Below are positions 11,102-19,685 of a DNA stretch of 64,000 bases, piece after piece. The first letter of the stretch is position 1. Every line of letters begins with the position of its first letter. The notes below the pieces were generated by a model. It was not told where the DNA came from. It saw only the letters and a list, made by a program, of their open reading frames with translations, and did not search any database. This stretch comes from Rhizobium sp. AAP43 (lineage in GTDB: Bacteria > Pseudomonadota > Alphaproteobacteria > Rhizobiales > Rhizobiaceae). A program made the translations under genes and the position numbers. The DNA lies in contig NZ_LJHS01000002.1 in assembly GCF_001296045.1 (NCBI RefSeq), forward strand, positions 244,804-308,803, in the 5' to 3' direction.

Positions 11102-11763
11102 GCTCCCTCACCGATCAAGGTATATCCGAACCCCCGGCGTGTCGCGATGGCGCCGGGATGCGTCTTGCGGCGGATCCTGGCGATCATCGCCTCCACGGCA
11201 TTGCGGGCCGCATCATCGTCACGGCCCTGGACCTGACGTGCAATCTCCAGCGGATCGAAGACGCGGCTTGGTTCGGCAATCAGCAGCGCCAGCAGGCGGT
11301 ATTCAAGCGGCGTCAGTTCGATCGGCCGGCTCTCGAAGGTGACACGCCGGGCGGCGTCATCGAGCACAAAGGCTCCGGCCGTTACAGTTGCCTTTGCCCG
11401 GCCACCGGCACGGCGCAGCAAGGCCTTGAGCCGGGCGATCAGCTCTTCACTGCGGAACGGCTTGGGCAAATAATCGTCGGCCCCGGCCTCGAAGCCGTCC
11501 ACCCGCTCCATCCAGGAGCCTCGCGCCGTCAGAACGAGCACCGGCGTTTCCACACCTGATGCCCGCCAGCGTTTCAGGATCGATAGGCCATCCATGCCCG
11601 GCAGCCCGAGATCGAGAACGATCGCCGCGTAGTCGCCGGTCTCGCCTTCCGCCCAGACTTCCGGGCCTGTTTTGACATGCTGAACGAAGTAACCCTCCGC
11701 CTCCAGCTTGCCCCGGGTGTGATCGGCGATGGTCTGGTCATCTTCGGCAAGCAGAAGGCGCAT
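11098..11763 (-). CDS. OmpR/PhoP-type response regulator
   Basis: A 221-residue two-component response regulator. Receiver: acidic pair D8-D9, phospho-acceptor D51 in IVLDLGLPGMDGL, T79 and K101 in YLPKPF. The C-terminal winged helix (from about 125) carries LTPLEYRLLALLIAEPSRVF and ends with the family wing RRGFGYTL. The start is three bases after the stop of the PepSY-like gene and the end overlaps the kinase by four bases, so all three are one unit. OmpR-type regulators bind direct repeats with about 11-bp spacing; a GTCAGC repeat of that kind is seen at 13112-13128 upstream of the first Asp-rich gene. Confidence 0.96.
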   Translation of the reverse strand: MRLLLAEDDQTIADHTRGKLEAEGYFVQHVKTGPEVWAEGETGDYAAIVLDLGLPGMDGLSILKRWRASGVETPVLVLTARGSWMERVDGFEAGADDYLPKPFRSEELIARLKALLRRAGGRAKATVTAGAFVLDDAARRVTFESRPIELTPLEYRLLALLIAEPSRVFDPLEIARQVQGRDDDAARNAVEAMIARIRRKTHPGAIATRRGFGYTLIGEGA

Positions 11764-11766
11764 GCG

Positions 11767-12291
11767 TCACCATCCGAACAGATTGAGTTTCCGCCCCGTC
11801 GAAGCATCGAGCTTGATGGTTTTGACACGCGGACCGTTTTGCATCTTGAAGGTATAGTAGGGCTTTGCGGACTTTAAATTCAAGTCGACGGAGATCACCC
11901 TTCCGGAGTCGATCGCCTCGACCTTTTTCAGGATCTCGCGAAGCGGGAGGATACGACCGTTCTCGACGGCTTCGCGCAGCCGCTGGCGGTCCTTCCCGCT
12001 GCCGGAGCGACCAGACGAACCGCTGCCATTGCCGCTGCTGTCGTCCTCGTCGTCATCCTCCGCGTCGTCGTCGCTGTCATCATCCCCGTCATCGCTGCCA
12101 CTGCTGTCACCCCCGTCGTCACCATCATCATCATCGTCGTCGTTGGAACTGCCGGAGTTGTCGCTATCTTTGCCGCTGTCGCTGTCGTTGTCGTCGTCTT
12201 CTCCATCTTTCGCCATGGCGACAGGCACGCTGCCCGGTCCGGCCAGGCAGGTCGCGCTCAACAGCAGCACTAGGAAAAGACGACGGTCCAT
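11767..12291 (-). CDS. Secreted Asp-rich protein with PepSY-like C-terminus
   Basis: A 174-residue exported protein: signal peptide 1-27 ending AMA, an acidic tract at about 29-85 made almost wholly of Asp, Ser and Gly, a Ser/Gly linker, then a folded C-terminus (about 105-174; ILPLREILKKVEAIDSG and later KLDASTGRKL) that looks like a single PepSY domain. The acidic tract may bind divalent cations such as calcium or buffer them near the sensor (inference). ATG 12291 has AAGAG upstream; a GTG six bases earlier is the alternative. It is the first gene of the unit with the response regulator and kinase. Confidence 0.82.
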   Translation of the reverse strand: MDRRLFLVLLLSATCLAGPGSVPVAMAKDGEDDDNDSDSGKDSDNSGSSNDDDDDDGDDGGDSSGSDDGDDDSDDDAEDDDEDDSSGNGSGSSGRSGSGKDRQRLREAVENGRILPLREILKKVEAIDSGRVISVDLNLKSAKPYYTFKMQNGPRVKTIKLDASTGRKLNLFGW

Positions 12292-12437
12292 ATTCACTCT
12301 TCAACACCACAAGACACATTAGCGCGCGTTGGTTGCGCCGCCAACTCAGAAAGAGCATCCCCGCCCGGCGGAGCCGGACGGGGGCGGAACGACGGGGGGC
12401 ACCCGCGGCGGATCGGGTTCGCCGTCCCGGTAAAGGG

Positions 12438-13013
12438 TCAGGGAGCGGGAATGACCGTCACCCCTGTCAGGGTGCCCTTCGGCGCGCGCAACTTGATTTC
12501 CTTCTGGCCATGCTCTTCCTCAACTTCGAAGCCGAGGCGCTTGCCATTCTGGTCCACGGGAATCATCGAGCCGCTCAAAAGCCCCTGCAGCTGTCCTTCG
12601 TTGACGATCAGACGGATTTCGTCGCGATCACCGCCACGGCCGCGGCCCTTGCGATCGTCGCTATCATCATAGGCGTCGTCATAGTCATCATCGGAATCGT
12701 CCGAGCTATCATCGTCGTCGTCATCATCCGAGCTATCGTCGTCATCGTCGTCGTCGGAATCGCGGCCCGAGCTGTCATCGTCATCATCGTCGCTATCGTC
12801 GTCGCTGCTGTCGTGACCGCCGCCGCCGCCACTACCACCACCGCTGTCATCGTCACCGTCATCACCGTCGTCATCGCCGCCACGGGCTTGCGCCTGCTGA
12901 TCGACATAAGCCGACAGCGATCCAGGCAACATGTCGCCGGCAACCGGAACAAGGGTAAGGGCTATCAGGGCGGTGCTCGATACGAGCAAGGCGCGTCTCA
13001 ATGCTGTCGTCAT
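12438..13013 (-). CDS. Secreted, extremely Asp-rich repeat protein
   Basis: A 191-residue exported protein. Signal peptide or anchor at about 1-27, then residues 47-120 in which Asp makes up most positions, broken by Ser pairs, a Gly run and a few Tyr; a basic hinge (RKGRGRGG) leads to a compact C-terminal part (130-191) with no family I recognise. It is probably periplasmic or surface-exposed, and the tract should bind cations. ATG 13013 is chosen for the GGAGG eight bases upstream; a longer frame would place a hydrophilic tail before the signal peptide. It lies 146 bases upstream of the second Asp-rich gene and could share its transcript. Confidence 0.78.
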   Translation of the reverse strand: MTTALRRALLVSSTALIALTLVPVAGDMLPGSLSAYVDQQAQARGGDDDGDDGDDDSGGGSGGGGGHDSSDDDSDDDDDDSSGRDSDDDDDDDSSDDDDDDDSSDDSDDDYDDAYDDSDDRKGRGRGGDRDEIRLIVNEGQLQGLLSGSMIPVDQNGKRLGFEVEEEHGQKEIKLRAPKGTLTGVTVIPAP

Positions 13014-13111
13014 GGTGCAGATCCTCCAGGTCTCTTGGTGAAGTCCTTCCGTGAAGTCCTTCGATGGAGTGATCATGCCTCAAAGCCCCTGACAGACCAG
13101 CTTTGGCGGCA

Positions 13112-13128
13112 GTCAGCATTCTGTCAGC
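13112..13128 (-). promoter_or_regulatory. Direct repeat with 11-bp period, candidate response-regulator site
   Basis: GTCAGC-ATTCT-GTCAGC on the plus strand (GCTGAC repeated at 11 bp on the minus strand), about 100 bases upstream of the Asp-rich gene start at 13013. TCTGTCAG (13120-13127) is also the inverse of CTGACAGA at 13089-13096. The direct-repeat geometry is that used by OmpR/PhoB-type regulators; the linked regulator gene is such a protein. Confidence 0.4.
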
Positions 13129-13150
13129 AAAAACGGGAATCGCGGGCATG

Positions 13151-13176
13151 AAAAAGCCGCCTCGAAGGCGGCTTGA
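13151..13176 (-). terminator. Rho-independent terminator after infC
   Basis: On the minus strand AAGCCGCC-TTCGA-GGCGGCTTTTTC: an eight-base stem, short loop and T run, 26 bases beyond the infC stop. It separates infC from the Asp-rich/two-component genes downstream. Confidence 0.88.
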
Positions 13177-13201
13177 TCGGGACCGGACTGAAACAGTCGG
13201 T

Positions 13202-13738
13202 TCAGCGGGGTGCAAGCACCATCATCATCTGACGGCCTTCGAGCTTGGGCTCGGCTTCCACCTTGGCAATGGTCAGGGTGTCTTCCTTGACCTGAAGCAG
13301 AAGCTTCATACCGAGTTCCTGGTGCGCCATTTCGCGGCCACGGAACTTCAGGGTCACCTTGACCTTGTCACCTTCTTCAAAGAAGCGGTTCATCGCCTTC
13401 ATCTTCACCTCATAATCATGGGTGTCGATGTTCGGGCGCATCTTGATTTCCTTGACCTCGACGATCTTCTGCTTCTTGCGTGCTTCAGCCGCCTTCTTCT
13501 GGTTGGCGTATTTCAGCTTGCCGAGATCGAGGATCTTGCAGACCGGAGGCTCCGCATTCGGAGAAATCTCGACCAGATCCAGGCCGGCCTCTTCCGCCAT
13601 GCGCAGTGCCTGATCCGTCGGCACGACACCGAGGTTCAAGCCCTCTTCATTGATCAGCTGGACTTTCGGAATGCGGATTTCTCGGTTGGAGCGCGGCCCG
13701 TCCTTCACGGGGGCATCGGTCTTGAACGGTCTGCGAAT
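13202..13738 (-). CDS. infC: Translation initiation factor IF-3, ATT start codon
   Basis: Initiation factor that prevents 70S association and proofreads the start codon. The protein (178 residues) begins [20 protein letters not shown] and has the usual N-domain ([14 protein letters not shown]), linker, and C-domain ([20 protein letters not shown]). There is no ATG, GTG or TTG at the expected position: AAGGAG is followed nine bases later by ATT at 13738-13736. An AUU start is known for infC in other bacteria and lets IF-3 discriminate against its own mRNA. The open frame continues upstream, but those 19 residues are unlike IF-3. A terminator follows. Confidence 0.97.
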   Translation of the reverse strand: MRRPFKTDAPVKDGPRSNREIRIPKVQLINEEGLNLGVVPTDQALRMAEEAGLDLVEISPNAEPPVCKILDLGKLKYANQKKAAEARKKQKIVEVKEIKMRPNIDTHDYEVKMKAMNRFFEEGDKVKVTLKFRGREMAHQELGMKLLLQVKEDTLTIAKVEAEPKLEGRQMMMVLAPR

Positions 13739-13915
13739 GGTCGTGGTCTCCTTAAAAATTACCAGAATGCCGCCGGATAGCCCGCGCGCACGCACGTTTC
13801 ATGGCTATGTGATATCTGCAGCGATAGTGTCAATAGCACGCTTCCGAAAGAAAATCACCTGTTGTCCGCGTCCTGGCGAATGTGTTTTACAACCGGCGAC
13901 ACAAAGGAGCGAAAG

Positions 13916-14707
13916 ATGAGCCACAGCGCGAACATCCTGGCCGAGACGACGATCACTGTCGGCGCAGCAGAAGAAGCCCGCGATATTGCCACGATCACGC
14001 GGATCGGCAACGCGGACAAGCCGGCCCTCGTCTGGCTCGGCGGCTACCGATCCGACATGTCGGGCACGAAAGCGATCGAGATGGATGCGCTGGCCGGCGA
14101 ACAGGGATTGTCCGCCATCCGCTTCGATTATTCTGGCCATGGCGTCTCCGGCGGCGAGTTTGTCAAGGGCACGATCTCGCGCTGGACTGAAGAAGCCATC
14201 GCCGTGATTTCCGCCTCCGGTCAGAAAAGCGTCGTGCTCGTCGGCTCGTCGATGGGCGGATGGATCGCACTGCGCGTCATCCAGGAGGCCCGTCGTCGCG
14301 CGCTCGGCTTCAGCGTCACAGGCCTTGTCCTGATTGCTCCAGCCCCTGATTTCACCAGTGATCTCATCGAGCCGCATCTGACAGAGGCCGAGCGGCAATC
14401 GCTGACCGACCGGGGCTATTTTGAAGAGCCGTCCGAATACAGTTCCGAGCCGAACATCTTCACCCGGGCACTGATCGAGGATGGTCGGCAGAACAGGGTC
14501 TTGACCGACCTCATCGAGACGGGCTGCCCAGTGCATATCCTTCAGGGCATGAAGGATCCTGACGTGCCGCATAGCCATGCGTTGAAGCTGATGGAGTTCC
14601 TTCCGCTCGATAACGTGGTGCTGACCCTGATCCGCGATGGCGACCATCGCCTGTCACGGCCGGAAGATATTGACCGCATGCGGGCCGCAATTCTGTCACT
14701 GATTTAG
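13916..14707 (+). CDS. Alpha/beta hydrolase, ABHD10-like
   Basis: A 263-residue serine hydrolase. The nucleophile elbow is GSSMGGW; a later DPDVPHSHA region and GDHRLSRPEDI supply the probable Asp and His of the triad. FDYSGHGVSGG is the oxyanion-side motif of this family. ATG 13916 is preceded by AAGGAG; an upstream ATG in frame lacks one. It is divergent from infC. Rhizobial relatives are annotated only as alpha/beta hydrolases; the mammalian ABHD10 similarity hints at thioester or acyl-glucuronide hydrolysis, but the substrate is unknown. Confidence 0.9.
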   Translation: MSHSANILAETTITVGAAEEARDIATITRIGNADKPALVWLGGYRSDMSGTKAIEMDALAGEQGLSAIRFDYSGHGVSGGEFVKGTISRWTEEAIAVISASGQKSVVLVGSSMGGWIALRVIQEARRRALGFSVTGLVLIAPAPDFTSDLIEPHLTEAERQSLTDRGYFEEPSEYSSEPNIFTRALIEDGRQNRVLTDLIETGCPVHILQGMKDPDVPHSHALKLMEFLPLDNVVLTLIRDGDHRLSRPEDIDRMRAAILSLI

Positions 14708-14864
14708 GTCTCCGGCCACCTAAACCCTAAGAATGTCAGGGTTTTCCCGTCAGGTTGAGAGGCGAACCACAGGCCCCTCGTTAGAAGTGTCGCATTTTAA
14801 CCATACTGCGGGAATTGCAGCGGTGAGACTCATTGCTGCCGTTGACTTGCATCGCCTGTCCACC

Positions 14865-14879
14865 TTAACGTTTTGTTAA
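14865..14879 (+). promoter_or_regulatory. CtrA-like box / palindrome
   Basis: TTAA-CGTTTTG-TTAA, an exact TTAA-N7-TTAA match to the CtrA full site, and with its flanks a perfect inverted repeat CTTAAC-GTTTT-GTTAAG. It ends 20 bases before the ATG of the cysteine peptidase gene. It could be a CtrA site or the operator of another dimeric regulator. Confidence 0.45.
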
Positions 14880-14899
14880 GGATACGAGGGGACAGGTTC

Positions 14900-15517
14900 A
14901 TGAAGAACGGGTCACGCGCCATCATGGCGCTCGTGGTTGCCGCTGCGGTTTTGGCTCCAGCCAGTGCTGGCTTTTCCGCATCGAGTGCACCGCTGTCGAT
15001 GATCACGGGCCACGTGACATCGCAGCCGATTGGTCACTACGAGTTCTGCCAGTCCTATCAGGACGAGTGCGCCATCCGCACCCGTTCCAGCATGCCACCC
15101 AAGGTCACCGAGCATGGCTGGAAGATGCTTCACCGGATCAACAACGAGGTCAACAGCAGCATCATCCCGATGACTGATCTCGAAATCCACGGCAAGGAAG
15201 AGTTCTGGACCTACCCCGTGCTGGCCGGTGACTGCGAAGATTTCGCGCTTCTCAAGCGCAAGAAGCTGGTCGAGGCCGGTTTCTCTCTTGCCGATCTCTT
15301 GATCACCGTTGTTCGCAAGCCCGATGGCGAAGGCCATGCCGTGCTGACCGTTCGCACGCAGTCCGGTGACTTCGTGCTCGACAACCTGAACGACGACGTG
15401 AAGCTGTGGACCGAAACGCGCTACACTTTCCTCAAGCGTCAGTCGAGCACCGATACTGGTCGCTGGGTGACCATCGAGAACGGCAGCTCCGACGTTCTGG
15501 TCGGCGCTCTGCGCTGA
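14900..15517 (+). CDS. Transglutaminase-like periplasmic cysteine peptidase (BTLCP family)
   Basis: Exported 205-residue protein of the bacterial transglutaminase-like cysteine proteinase family (DUF920; LapG relatives). A signal peptide covers about 1-25. The catalytic Cys is in AGDCEDFALLKRK, the His in EGHAVLTV, and the Asp in FVLDNLNDDV, in the order required. LapG-type members cleave surface adhesins under cyclic-di-GMP control through LapD; no LapD-like gene is nearby, so that role is only a possibility. ATG 14900 has a GAGG upstream. A CtrA-like palindrome lies just before the start, so cell-cycle or surface-linked regulation is conceivable. Confidence 0.9.
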   Translation: MKNGSRAIMALVVAAAVLAPASAGFSASSAPLSMITGHVTSQPIGHYEFCQSYQDECAIRTRSSMPPKVTEHGWKMLHRINNEVNSSIIPMTDLEIHGKEEFWTYPVLAGDCEDFALLKRKKLVEAGFSLADLLITVVRKPDGEGHAVLTVRTQSGDFVLDNLNDDVKLWTETRYTFLKRQSSTDTGRWVTIENGSSDVLVGALR

Positions 15518-15532
15518 CAGGCGCCGCTCATC

Positions 15533-16720
15533 TCACCTTGCGGCCGGCTTTGCCACGGCCGCAAGGGTGGCAATTGCGCCCAAAGAAACGCAAGCAGCCA
15601 CGAGGATGCAGGCAATGGCTGCGACCGCGCCCGAGACCTCATTCAACCAGATCACCGTGACAGGCGCGACGGCGGATAAAACGATGCGCGCCGAGGCGAG
15701 GATGCCGGTCCGCCGTCCATAACCGGCCGCGCCGAAGTAGTGCAGCGGCAGCACGCCGCGCGCAATTGACGTCAGCCCCTGGCCGGCGCCGTAAAACAGC
15801 GCAAAGGACAGGGCGAAGGCAGACAATGGCCCCATCAGCGCGCCGCCGAGCAGAAGCGTCAAGCCCAATGCCATGGCAGCTGCCGCAACGACGGCGGTGA
15901 CAGGCGGCGAGAAGAGGTTTCGGCGGACATAGCCGAGCAGGCGCGCGGCGACCTGGCTCGGGCCGATCAGGCTTCCCGCCAGCGTGGCCACCGTCGCCTC
16001 GTAGCCGAGACTGTCGAGCAGCACCAAAAGGGTTGCCCCAACGGCCGAGACCACGAAGCCCCCGGCGGCAAACGCGACCGCCATCAGAACCATCGCCTGC
16101 CGGCCATTGTCGGGCACGCTGTCAGCGACGGCTTCCACTTGACCGGATACGTCCTGGCGGTCGGTTCGCCTCTGCGGCAATGCGAGATGGATCGGCAGCG
16201 CGATTGCCACATTCATCACCGCCAGCGCGAAATAGATCTCGCGCCAGGTGATCTGCGTCAGCAGCCATTGCAAGAGCGGCCAATAGATGGTGGAGGCAAA
16301 GCCCGCGATCAGGGTGACGAGGGTGATGTGCGCGCGCGCCTCTCGTCCGTGGATCTGGGCAAGGGCGGCAAACCCGGCCTCGTACTGAACGGCAAGCGCA
16401 ATGCATTCGGCCGCCACGGCCAGAACCATGAAGTGGCCGGCATTCTGCATCAACCCCAGAAGGGTCAGCACCGCCGCCGCCGCCAAGGATCCGAGACTCA
16501 GCACGATCCGCGCACCGACATGATCGACCAGCCTGCCAAGCGGCGATGCAACGACAGCGCCTGCCAGCAGGCCGGCGGAAAAGATGCCAAAGACAAAGCT
16601 CTCGCCCCAGCCAAATTCCCGGGCAATTTCCGGGGCGAGCACAGAGAAGGAGTAATAGAGCGTCCCATAACCGATGGTCATGGTGACGCCGAGGCCGATG
16701 GTCGAGGGGGAAAACTTCAT
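15533..16720 (-). CDS. MFS transporter
   Basis: Inner-membrane major facilitator of 395 residues with about twelve hydrophobic segments in two halves joined by a charged loop near the middle (LPQRRTDRQDVSGQVEAVAD). The N-terminus, TIGLGVTMTIGYGTLYYSFS, resembles the OFA/monocarboxylate-like and RhmT-like families. ATG 16720 is preceded by a GGGGGAG ribosome site. It converges on the BTLCP gene with 15 bases between stops and has no partner gene that would tell the substrate. Confidence 0.88.
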   Translation of the reverse strand: MKFSPSTIGLGVTMTIGYGTLYYSFSVLAPEIAREFGWGESFVFGIFSAGLLAGAVVASPLGRLVDHVGARIVLSLGSLAAAAVLTLLGLMQNAGHFMVLAVAAECIALAVQYEAGFAALAQIHGREARAHITLVTLIAGFASTIYWPLLQWLLTQITWREIYFALAVMNVAIALPIHLALPQRRTDRQDVSGQVEAVADSVPDNGRQAMVLMAVAFAAGGFVVSAVGATLLVLLDSLGYEATVATLAGSLIGPSQVAARLLGYVRRNLFSPPVTAVVAAAAMALGLTLLLGGALMGPLSAFALSFALFYGAGQGLTSIARGVLPLHYFGAAGYGRRTGILASARIVLSAVAPVTVIWLNEVSGAVAAIACILVAACVSLGAIATLAAVAKPAAR

Positions 16721-16810
16721 GCTCCCCCTCTATGCGGTTCAGATTGCAGCTTCGTGAAGCCTGCATGAGCAGATCATGCCTGCGCACCCGCAAACAGAAA
16801 CGGCGCTGCG

Positions 16811-17794
<984 letters not shown>

Positions 17795-17808
17795 CCACAA
17801 ATATCCAA

Positions 17809-17825
17809 TTTAGAATTATTCTAAA
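17809..17825 (-). promoter_or_regulatory. Irr box (iron control element)
   Basis: TTTAGAA-TTA-TTCTAAA, a perfect inverted repeat matching the known iron control element bound by Irr in rhizobia. It lies between mbfA and the truncated haemoglobin gene, close to the mbfA start, so Irr would be expected to block mbfA under low iron. The haemoglobin start is about 98 bases to the right, so shared control is possible. Confidence 0.85.
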
Positions 17826-17922
17826 GATAGATCCGATTGCGGTTTGGATCAAGATGCCGCATGGACCATTTGCGACAGAGGCGGCATGAGACGTTTGCCC
17901 AGCGTTCACGAGGCGATTTGAC

Positions 17923-18393
17923 ATGACAACGGAAATGACCGGCCGCGCTGCCCATCGGGCGGAGATTACCGCACGTGCCGCTGCGGACATGGCCGCCATG
18001 GGGGTCGACCCCGCATTTATCGACCTGTTGGTTGAGACCTTTTACGGGCATATCCGCCAGCATGCCTCGCTTGGCCCGGTTTTTGAGGGGCGCCTTGCGG
18101 GCCGCTGGCCAGATCACATGGTCAAGATGAAGGCCTTCTGGGGCTCTGTCGCCTTCAAGACCGGCGCTTATGGCGGCAAACCGGTTCAGGCGCATCATGG
18201 CGTGGACGGCATGGCGGAAGGGCTCTTCCTGGAGTGGTTGCAACTCTTTTCCGACACCTTGTCGGAGGTCGGTGCAAGCGAGGCGGCGCATGCCTGGTTC
18301 CTGACCAGCGCCGAGCGCATTGCCAAAAGTCTCGTTCTCGCCCTCTTCTACAATCCCGCCCTGGATGATCCCTCCTTGAAGAGCAGCCGGTAA
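17923..18393 (+). CDS. Group III truncated haemoglobin
   Basis: Small cytosolic haem protein of 156 residues. The pattern LGPVFEGRL...MVKMKAFWGSVAFKTGAYGGKP...AHHG fits trHb group III: the conserved FW pair on helix E/F, followed by the proximal His in AHHG. Family members bind oxygen, NO or act in respiratory electron transfer at low oxygen. A GAGG ribosome site precedes ATG 17923. It is divergent from mbfA across a 128-bp region with the Irr box, so haem/iron-linked expression is plausible but not shown. Confidence 0.9.
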   Translation: MTTEMTGRAAHRAEITARAAADMAAMGVDPAFIDLLVETFYGHIRQHASLGPVFEGRLAGRWPDHMVKMKAFWGSVAFKTGAYGGKPVQAHHGVDGMAEGLFLEWLQLFSDTLSEVGASEAAHAWFLTSAERIAKSLVLALFYNPALDDPSLKSSR

Positions 18394-18559
18394 GCATCGT
18401 TGCGCAGCAAGCTTCCCCAGCGCAACAAATCGCAAGTGAAAACGTCTTTTCGGACAACAAAAAACAAGCCAAGCGGCCTTGCGCTCCAAGGCGCGTGTCT
18501 TTAGACCCGCCGGCGGGAGCGGGGGAGATTATGTCACGACAGATCAAGGCAAGAACATC

Positions 18560-19657
18560 ATGAATCGCCGTCAATTCTTCCAGAAAGCCGGGATTGCCGG
18601 CGTCGGAGCCGCTGCGCTCGCAGCCCCTGCCATCGCCCAGGAAAATCCCAAGATCACCTGGCGCCTCGCCTCGTCCTTCCCGAAGAGCCTCGATATCATC
18701 TTCGGGGCTGCGACCGATATTGCCGAAAGCGTGTCCAAGGCAACCGGTGGCCAATTCGAAATCCAGGTCTATGCCGCCGGCGAAATTGTACCGCCGCTGC
18801 AGGTCGCGGACGCGGTCGGCGAAAACACGATCGAAATGGGACATACCTGCTCATACTACTATATCGGCAAGGACCCGGCGTTTGCGCTCGGCACGGCCGT
18901 TCCCTTTGGCCTCAATGCCCGTATGACCAACTCCTGGCTGACCGCCGCTGGCGGCAATGATCTGCTCAACGAATTCCTCGCAGGCCACAAGCTGTATGCG
19001 CTGCCGGCCGGCAATACCGGTGCCCAGATGGGCGGCTGGTATCGCAAGGAAATCAAGACGATCGACGACCTCAAGGGCCTGAAGATGCGCATCGCGGGCC
19101 TGGCCGGCGAAATCATGCAGAAGGTCGGCGTCACGCCGCAGCAGATCGCAGGTTCGGACGTCTATCCGGCGCTGGAAAAGGGCACAATCGACGCCACCGA
19201 ATTCGTCGGCCCCTATGACGACCTGAAGCTCGGCTTCTACAAGGTCGCGCCGTACTACTACTACCCGGCATGGTGGGAAGGCGGTCCGGTCGTGCATGCC
19301 TTCTTCAACCTGGAAAAATTCAACTCGCTGCCGGAGAGCTACAGGCGCATCCTGACCGATGCCTGTGCTGCGGCCAACGCCCGCATGCTCGCCCGCTACG
19401 ACGCCTCGAACGCGGCTGCCCTTCGCGAACTCGTTGCCGGTGGCGCACAGCTGCGCGCCTTCTCCTCCGACATCCTCGACGTCTGCCACAAGGCCGCGAA
19501 GGAGACCTATGCGGATCTCTCGGCAAAGAACGAGTGGTTCAAGAAGCTCTATGACAGCCAGCAGGCTTTCAAGCAGGACGCCTATCTCTGGTCCCAGGTC
19601 GCCGAATACAGCTTCGATACCTATCAGATGATCCAGCAGCGTCAGGGCACGCTCTGA
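18560..19657 (+). CDS. TRAP transporter substrate-binding protein (DctP/TakP family)
   Basis: Periplasmic solute-binding protein of 365 residues. The N-terminus MNRRQFFQKAGIAGVGAAAL is a twin-arginine signal, ending near AIA; the mature part starts ENPKITWRLASSFPKSLD, the usual beginning of this family. ATG 18560 is chosen since a longer frame would hide the RR signal. Members of the TakP group carry 2-oxo acids or other monocarboxylates. No DctQ or DctM membrane gene is adjacent: the neighbours are the haemoglobin and a regulator, so this is an orphan binding protein whose membrane partner must be elsewhere. A terminator follows. Confidence 0.93.
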   Translation: MNRRQFFQKAGIAGVGAAALAAPAIAQENPKITWRLASSFPKSLDIIFGAATDIAESVSKATGGQFEIQVYAAGEIVPPLQVADAVGENTIEMGHTCSYYYIGKDPAFALGTAVPFGLNARMTNSWLTAAGGNDLLNEFLAGHKLYALPAGNTGAQMGGWYRKEIKTIDDLKGLKMRIAGLAGEIMQKVGVTPQQIAGSDVYPALEKGTIDATEFVGPYDDLKLGFYKVAPYYYYPAWWEGGPVVHAFFNLEKFNSLPESYRRILTDACAAANARMLARYDASNAAALRELVAGGAQLRAFSSDILDVCHKAAKETYADLSAKNEWFKKLYDSQQAFKQDAYLWSQVAEYSFDTYQMIQQRQGTL

Positions 19658-19685
19658 CGTCTTTGCCATAACGCGACGCCAGCGA

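Noticed and set aside
12330..12437. GC-rich hairpin between the two Asp-rich genes as a terminator
   Set aside because: Stems are short and there is no clear T run, so cotranscription across it cannot be excluded.
11900..12870. Possible CRISPR-like or tandem repeats
   Set aside because: The repetition is trinucleotide-scale inside coding tracts; there are no evenly spaced repeats and unique spacers.
11865..13151. Frames opposite the Asp-rich genes that read as Val/Ile/Ala membrane-like repeats
   Set aside because: They are antisense to Asp codon tracts (GAC/GAT gives GTC/ATC), and the sense genes have signal peptides, ribosome sites and C-terminal domains.
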